The translations under genes and the position numbers were made by a program. A stretch of 6,161 nucleotides of DNA, from positions 1 to 6,161 of the forward strand of contig DAHVFK010000219.1 in assembly GCA_027317055.1 (NCBI GenBank). Direction: 5' to 3'. The stretch's first letter is position 1, and each line of letters begins with the position of its first letter. Shown here one piece after another: positions 1-6,161 of this stretch. Under the pieces are notes generated by a model, which ran no database searches, had not been told where the DNA came from, and saw only the letters and a program-made list of their open reading frames with translations. This stretch comes from Betaproteobacteria bacterium. GTDB taxonomy: Bacteria > Pseudomonadota > Gammaproteobacteria > Burkholderiales > SG8-39.

Positions 1-100
1 GTGCGAGGATGGGCGACAGCAGCCATAGCAGCCAGCCTGCCGCGACCGCAATGGCGGCCCAGGCCCAGAGCTGGGGGTTGGCGAACACCGGTGTGCCCAT
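1..100 (-). CDS. PerM/AI-2E-family membrane permease, N-terminal fragment (runs off left edge)
   Basis: Reading the minus strand from the ATG at 100-98 gives 33 uninterrupted codons to the window edge. The product has a short polar start (MGTPVFANPQ), then a strongly hydrophobic stretch ending WLLWLLSPILA. An early helix ending in a W-L-x-P-I/V-L motif is typical of the first membrane segment of PerM/AI-2E-family transporters, inner-membrane proteins of about 350 residues. Members have been linked to autoinducer-2 or small-molecule export, but most are uncharacterised. Context supports the call: in many betaproteobacteria such a gene is divergent from purM, often followed by hda. Only about a tenth of the protein is visible, so the family is inferred from one helix plus context. 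No strong ribosome binding site is seen; a GAGGG lies 13 nt before the ATG, further than usual. A different membrane protein beginning with one helix cannot be excluded. Confidence 0.62.
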   Translation of the reverse strand, partial: MGTPVFANPQLWAWAAIAVAAGWLLWLLSPILA

Positions 101-171
101 TGCGGGGTAGAATCCCTCGAAACGCGAAACTTTATCACGCAGCTGCGGTGCGTCGCCGCGCGAATTCTCCT
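101..171. promoter_or_regulatory. Divergent permease/purM intergenic region with candidate purM -10 box
   Basis: These 71 nt separate two divergent start codons and must hold or adjoin the promoters of both genes. On the plus strand TAGAAT at 108-113 matches the sigma-70 -10 consensus at 5 of 6 positions. It would give a purM leader of about 50 nt, but no good -35 box lies at the right distance: TTGGCG at 78-83 is 24 nt away. On the minus strand TGATAAAGT (137-129) resembles a weak extended -10 for the permease. A perfect 10-bp palindrome CGCAGCTGCG (138-147) and a tandem CGAAAC repeat (118-123 and 125-130) also lie here. The palindrome resembles a compressed PurR half-site pair but does not match the 16-bp PurR operator. 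All of this is inference from sequence likeness. Confidence 0.3.
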
Positions 172-1203
172 ATGCCGGACGGTCTTTCCTACCGCGATGC
201 GGGCGTCGACATCGACGCCGGCGATGCGCTCGTCGACGCGATCAAGCCGTTCGCCCGCCGCACCATGCGTCCCGAGGTGCTGGCCGGCATCGGCGGCTTC
301 GGCGCACTGTGCGAGATCCCGGCCAAGTATCGCCACCCGGTGCTGGTGTCCGGCACCGACGGCGTGGGCACAAAGCTGAAGCTCGCTTTCGCGCTGCAAC
401 GCCACGACACGGTGGGCGTCGATCTGGTGGCGATGAGCGCGAACGACGTTCTGGTTCAAGGCGCCGAGCCGCTGTTTTTTCTCGACTACTTCGCCTGCGG
501 CAAACTCGACAAGGGTGTCGCGGCAGACGTGGTGAAGGGGATCGCGCGCGGCTGCGAGCTTGCGGGCTGCGCCCTGATCGGTGGCGAGACCGCCGAGATG
601 CCGGGCATGTATCCGGCGGGCGAATACGACCTGGCGGGATTCTGTGTCGGCGTGGTGGAAAAGGACAAGATCATCGGCGGGCGCGACATCCGGCCGGGCG
701 ACGTGCTGCTCGGTCTTGCCTCGAGCGGCGCCCACTCCAACGGCTATTCGCTGGTGAGAAAGGTCCTGGAGCGCGCGCAGGCGGACCTGCAGTCGGATTT
801 CCACGGTCGCCCGCTGGCCGCCGCCATCCTCGAGCCGACGCGGATCTACGTCGGACCGGTGCTGAAGCTGCTCGAGGCCGTGCCGGTGAAGGGCATGGCG
901 CACATCACAGGCGGCGGCATCACCGGCAACGTGCCGCGAATGCTGCCGCAAGCTACGCGCGCGGTCGTGATGGCGCAGTCCTGGCCGCGCCCGCCGCTGT
1001 TTGCGTGGCTGAAGGAGCACGGCGGGATCGCCGAAGACGAGATGTACCGCGTATTCAACTGCGGCATCGGCTTGGTCGTGTGCGTATCGGCCGCAGACGC
1101 CAGGCGCGCCGCCGAGCTGCTGCGGGCCGAAGGAGAGACCGTGTTCGAAATCGGCCGCATCGAGGCCCGCCTGGGCGAAGAGCCCGATTGCGTCGTCGTC
1201 TAG
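172..1203 (+). CDS. purM: Phosphoribosylformylglycinamidine cyclo-ligase (AIR synthetase)
   Basis: PurM catalyses ATP-dependent ring closure of formylglycinamidine ribonucleotide to 5-aminoimidazole ribonucleotide, the fifth step of de novo purine synthesis, as a cytoplasmic homodimer. The 343-residue product is close to the usual 340-350. Visible family motifs are LSYRDAGVDID near the N-terminus, the ATP-binding GTDGVGTKL (residues 61-69), GVDLVAMSANDVL (82-94), GGETAEMPGMY (137-147), HSNGYSLVR (188-196) and HITGGGI (244-250). They run through an N-terminal AIRS half (to about 160) and a C-terminal AIRS half (from about 173). The ATG at 172 is chosen because it gives the family's normal N-terminus. 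The same frame is open back to the window edge, but that stretch overlaps the divergent permease and has no PurM likeness. No clear Shine-Dalgarno precedes the start. The TAG stop overlaps the stop of the convergent EamA gene. No key motif is missing and the gene looks functional. Confidence 0.97.
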   Translation: MPDGLSYRDAGVDIDAGDALVDAIKPFARRTMRPEVLAGIGGFGALCEIPAKYRHPVLVSGTDGVGTKLKLAFALQRHDTVGVDLVAMSANDVLVQGAEPLFFLDYFACGKLDKGVAADVVKGIARGCELAGCALIGGETAEMPGMYPAGEYDLAGFCVGVVEKDKIIGGRDIRPGDVLLGLASSGAHSNGYSLVRKVLERAQADLQSDFHGRPLAAAILEPTRIYVGPVLKLLEAVPVKGMAHITGGGITGNVPRMLPQATRAVVMAQSWPRPPLFAWLKEHGGIAEDEMYRVFNCGIGLVVCVSAADARRAAELLRAEGETVFEIGRIEARLGEEPDCVVV

Positions 1204-1859
1204 CCCGAGCCTCGGCGCGAAAGGTAGATTCCGACCAGGACGACGATGCCGCCGGTGATCTGCGCCGGCGCCAGCGCCTCGCCCAGCAGTTCCCAGGCGA
1301 ACACCGCGGCCATAACGGGCTGAAACAGCAGACTCACCGAAGAGAACGCCGCCGGCAGGTGGGCGAGCGCGTACGTGATCAGGCCCTGGCCGGCGGCGTG
1401 CGACACGAGCGCGAGGCCGGGCAGCGTCAGCCAGCCGATTGCACTCACCGGCAGTATCTGCTCGCCCGCGGCGAGCGCCACGGGCAGCAGCAGTACCGCG
1501 GTGATCGTGGTGGTGATCGCCATCAGCTGGAGGGTCGCGAGGCCGCGGTCACGCAGCTTTTTGACCGCGAGCAGATACCAGGCGTAGAACATCGCGGTGA
1601 CCACACCCAGTGCGTCGCCGCCGAGAGCAGTGGGAGACACCGTGGCGCTCGTCTCCACCAGCATCCCGACGCCCACGAGCGTGACGAAGATCGAGGCCAG
1701 GTTGGCGAGCAGGGTCGAGTTGGCGACCGAGGTGAGCTTGATCGAGGTGTGCCAGACCGCGAGATCGCCCGCGAATGCAATTCCCACGGCCAGCAGCAGT
1801 TTCCAGTGTACGGTGGCGGGCAGGGTCGAGCCGCGCGCAGTGTTGTCGGCGGGCGGCAT
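1200..1859 (-). CDS. EamA/DMT-family transporter, N-terminally truncated and internally deleted (probable pseudogene)
   Basis: The 219-residue product is a hydrophobic membrane protein of the drug/metabolite transporter superfamily (EamA type), exporters or importers of small metabolites with unknown substrate here. Supporting motifs are AGDLAVWHTSI, TSVANSTLLANLASIFVTL (42-61), GDALGVVTAMFYAWYLLAVKKL (split around 81-102), SHAAGQGLITYALAHLPAAF (153-172) and SSVSLLFQPVMAAVFAWELL (173-192). Family members usually have about 280-300 residues, ten helices and two EamA repeats. This one starts in the loop before helix 3, so helices 1-2 are absent. An in-frame TAA lies only five codons upstream of the ATG, and dnaE begins 58 nt away, so no longer start exists. 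The first repeat also jumps from IFVTL (57-61) straight to VGVGML (62-67), omitting a block that the second repeat keeps (187-208). About seven hydrophobic segments remain. The frame is otherwise clean, so it may still be expressed or may be recently decaying. No good ribosome binding site or promoter is seen. It converges on purM with overlapping stops. Confidence 0.8.
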   Translation of the reverse strand: MPPADNTARGSTLPATVHWKLLLAVGIAFAGDLAVWHTSIKLTSVANSTLLANLASIFVTLVGVGMLVETSATVSPTALGGDALGVVTAMFYAWYLLAVKKLRDRGLATLQLMAITTTITAVLLLPVALAAGEQILPVSAIGWLTLPGLALVSHAAGQGLITYALAHLPAAFSSVSLLFQPVMAAVFAWELLGEALAPAQITGGIVVLVGIYLSRRGSG

Positions 1860-1878
1860 AGGCCCGCGATGTTAACCG

Positions 1879-1906
1879 TTGCCGCGGAGTGCTGCGGTGT
1901 TAGAAT
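1879..1906 (+). promoter_or_regulatory. Candidate sigma-70-type promoter of dnaE
   Basis: TTGCCG (1879-1884) matches the -35 consensus at 4 of 6 positions. TAGAAT (1901-1906) matches the -10 consensus at 5 of 6, and the spacer is 16 nt. Both lie in the only 58-nt gap between the EamA remnant and dnaE. A start about seven bases after the -10 box would fall at G1913 or A1914, giving a leader of only 4-5 nt before the ATG at 1918. No Shine-Dalgarno sequence precedes that ATG. This is inferred from consensus likeness and position. A further promoter inside the EamA remnant, giving a longer leader, is possible. Confidence 0.42.
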
Positions 1907-1917
1907 TTTTCCGATCC

Positions 1918-5367
<3,450 letters not shown>

Positions 5368-5370
5368 GCG

Positions 5371-6161
5371 TTACCCCCAGCGCACGGTCACCGGGTCGCG
5401 GCTGAGCAGACCGCGTGCATGCCGGTACCAGGCGTTGTATAGCCGGTCGGCGGGATCGAGCCGGCGCTTTTCGGCCAGGAACGACTTCAGCTGCGGGTAG
5501 CAGGCCTCGGCCTGCGCGGGCGAGGCGTCGAAGATGCCCGCAGGCGGAAAGGCGCCTCCCTGCGCGAGAACGATGTCGATCAGCTCGCGGCGCGCCTGCG
5601 CCGCGCGCACCCTTGCGCCGAGCCCCAACGGCGCCGCGAGGCCAATTCGGAGTTGCGCGAACTCCCGGTGCGCCCAGCGCAGGAACGTCTCGTGTTCCGT
5701 CAGCGTGCGGCGCGCCGCGGCGCCGACGACCGGAACGCGCCACTCGGCGGCCTTCTCGCGCAGCCGCTCGAGCAGTACGTCGAGACGCTCGGGTGGCAGC
5801 AGCAGGGTTAGGTCGGACTGGCTCCGCAGCAGGGGCGGGCAGTCTTCCAACCTGAGGTCGGACCGCGGCGCCGCGCAGCTCTTGCGCAGCGACCCGACGC
5901 GCAGCGTCACGCTGTAGGGCACGCCGACCACGCCCTGTCCCCCGAGGGCAAGCGCGAACAGCTCGCGGTTCGAATCCCGGCTTGCACGCCGCAGCTCGCC
6001 GTCGGCCGTCACCAGCGCCAGCGCTTCGACGTGTGCGCAGATCGGGCGTCCGTCCGGGCCGGCTGCGTTCGCGCTCACGCTTTGCTCAACGGCAGCGGGC
6101 AGCTCAGGGTCGGCGGTCAGCGCCGATAGCTCGGGGGCCGAGTCGGCAAGATAGTCGACCA
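5371..6161 (-). CDS. FAD-binding oxidoreductase (FAD-linked oxidase, PCMH-type), C-terminal 262 residues, 5' end outside window
   Basis: The minus-strand frame is open from the right edge to a TAA at 5373-5371. A GTG at 6078-6076 could be read as a start, but coding clearly continues upstream (residues such as VDYLADSAPEL), so the gene is treated as partial. Family evidence is the end of a PCMH-type FAD-binding domain: SVSANAAGPDG, then HVEALALVTADGELRRASRD, ELFALALGGQGVVGVPYSVT and LRV. A C-terminal substrate domain follows, ending YPQLKSFLAEKRRLDP, ADRLYNAWYRHARGLL. This tail resembles FAD/FMN-containing dehydrogenases related to sugar-lactone and alditol oxidases. Such enzymes oxidise a hydroxyl-bearing substrate via bound FAD; the substrate here cannot be told. 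Just before SVSANAAG, where relatives usually carry a glycine pair (VGGS-like), this protein reads VEQS. It converges on dnaE with a 3-nt gap. I see no signal peptide because the N-terminus is missing. Confidence 0.8.
   Translation of the reverse strand, partial: VDYLADSAPELSALTADPELPAAVEQSVSANAAGPDGRPICAHVEALALVTADGELRRASRDSNRELFALALGGQGVVGVPYSVTLRVGSLRKSCAAPRSDLRLEDCPPLLRSQSDLTLLLPPERLDVLLERLREKAAEWRVPVVGAAARRTLTEHETFLRWAHREFAQLRIGLAAPLGLGARVRAAQARRELIDIVLAQGGAFPPAGIFDASPAQAEACYPQLKSFLAEKRRLDPADRLYNAWYRHARGLLSRDPVTVRWG

Noticed and set aside
138..147. PurR-like operator upstream of purM.
   Set aside because: The half-sites are too close together compared with the 16-bp PurR box, and only the outer CGCA/TGCG letters agree.
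1..171. Plus-strand extension of purM upstream to the window edge (57 extra codons).
   Set aside because: The added residues are Arg/Pro-rich with no PurM likeness and overlap the divergent permease. The normal PurM N-terminus starts at 172.
1882..1899. A possible hairpin GCCGC...GCGGT in the dnaE promoter spacer.
   Set aside because: The stem is only four to five pairs including a G-T, with no following T-run. It is too weak to call a terminator or operator.

Overview
The window is GC-rich bacterial chromosome with dense coding and very short intergenic gaps. Gene content and protein style (a PurM beginning LSYRDAGVDIDAGDALV, a long DnaE1-type polymerase beginning YVHLRLHSEYS, and a PerM/AI-2E-type permease divergent from purM) point to a proteobacterium, most likely a betaproteobacterium. 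I cannot assign a genus. No RNA genes, mobile elements, CRISPR arrays or phage genes are visible.

Layout from left to right. Minus strand 1-100 is the first 33 codons of a PerM/AI-2E-family membrane permease running off the left edge. A 71-nt divergent gap (101-171) separates it from purM (172-1203, plus), the fifth-step enzyme of purine synthesis. The purM stop codon overlaps, inside one CTAG, the stop of a convergent minus-strand EamA/DMT-family transporter gene (1200-1859). That transporter appears damaged: it lacks the first two membrane helices and an in-frame block of about 22 residues in its first EamA repeat. A 58-nt gap (1860-1917) leads to full-length dnaE (1918-5367, plus), the replicative DNA polymerase III alpha subunit, with a plausible sigma-70-like promoter almost touching the start codon. 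Three bases after the dnaE stop lies the stop of a convergent minus-strand FAD-binding oxidoreductase (5371 to beyond 6161), whose N-terminal part is outside the window.

The genes do not form one pathway. purM and dnaE are separate housekeeping genes (nucleotide supply and chromosome replication). Each faces a convergent accessory gene with essentially no space for a terminator. I see no previously undescribed system. The observations most worth checking are the doubly truncated EamA gene, the near-leaderless dnaE promoter geometry, the overlapping convergent gene ends, and an atypical FAD-binding motif in the last gene.
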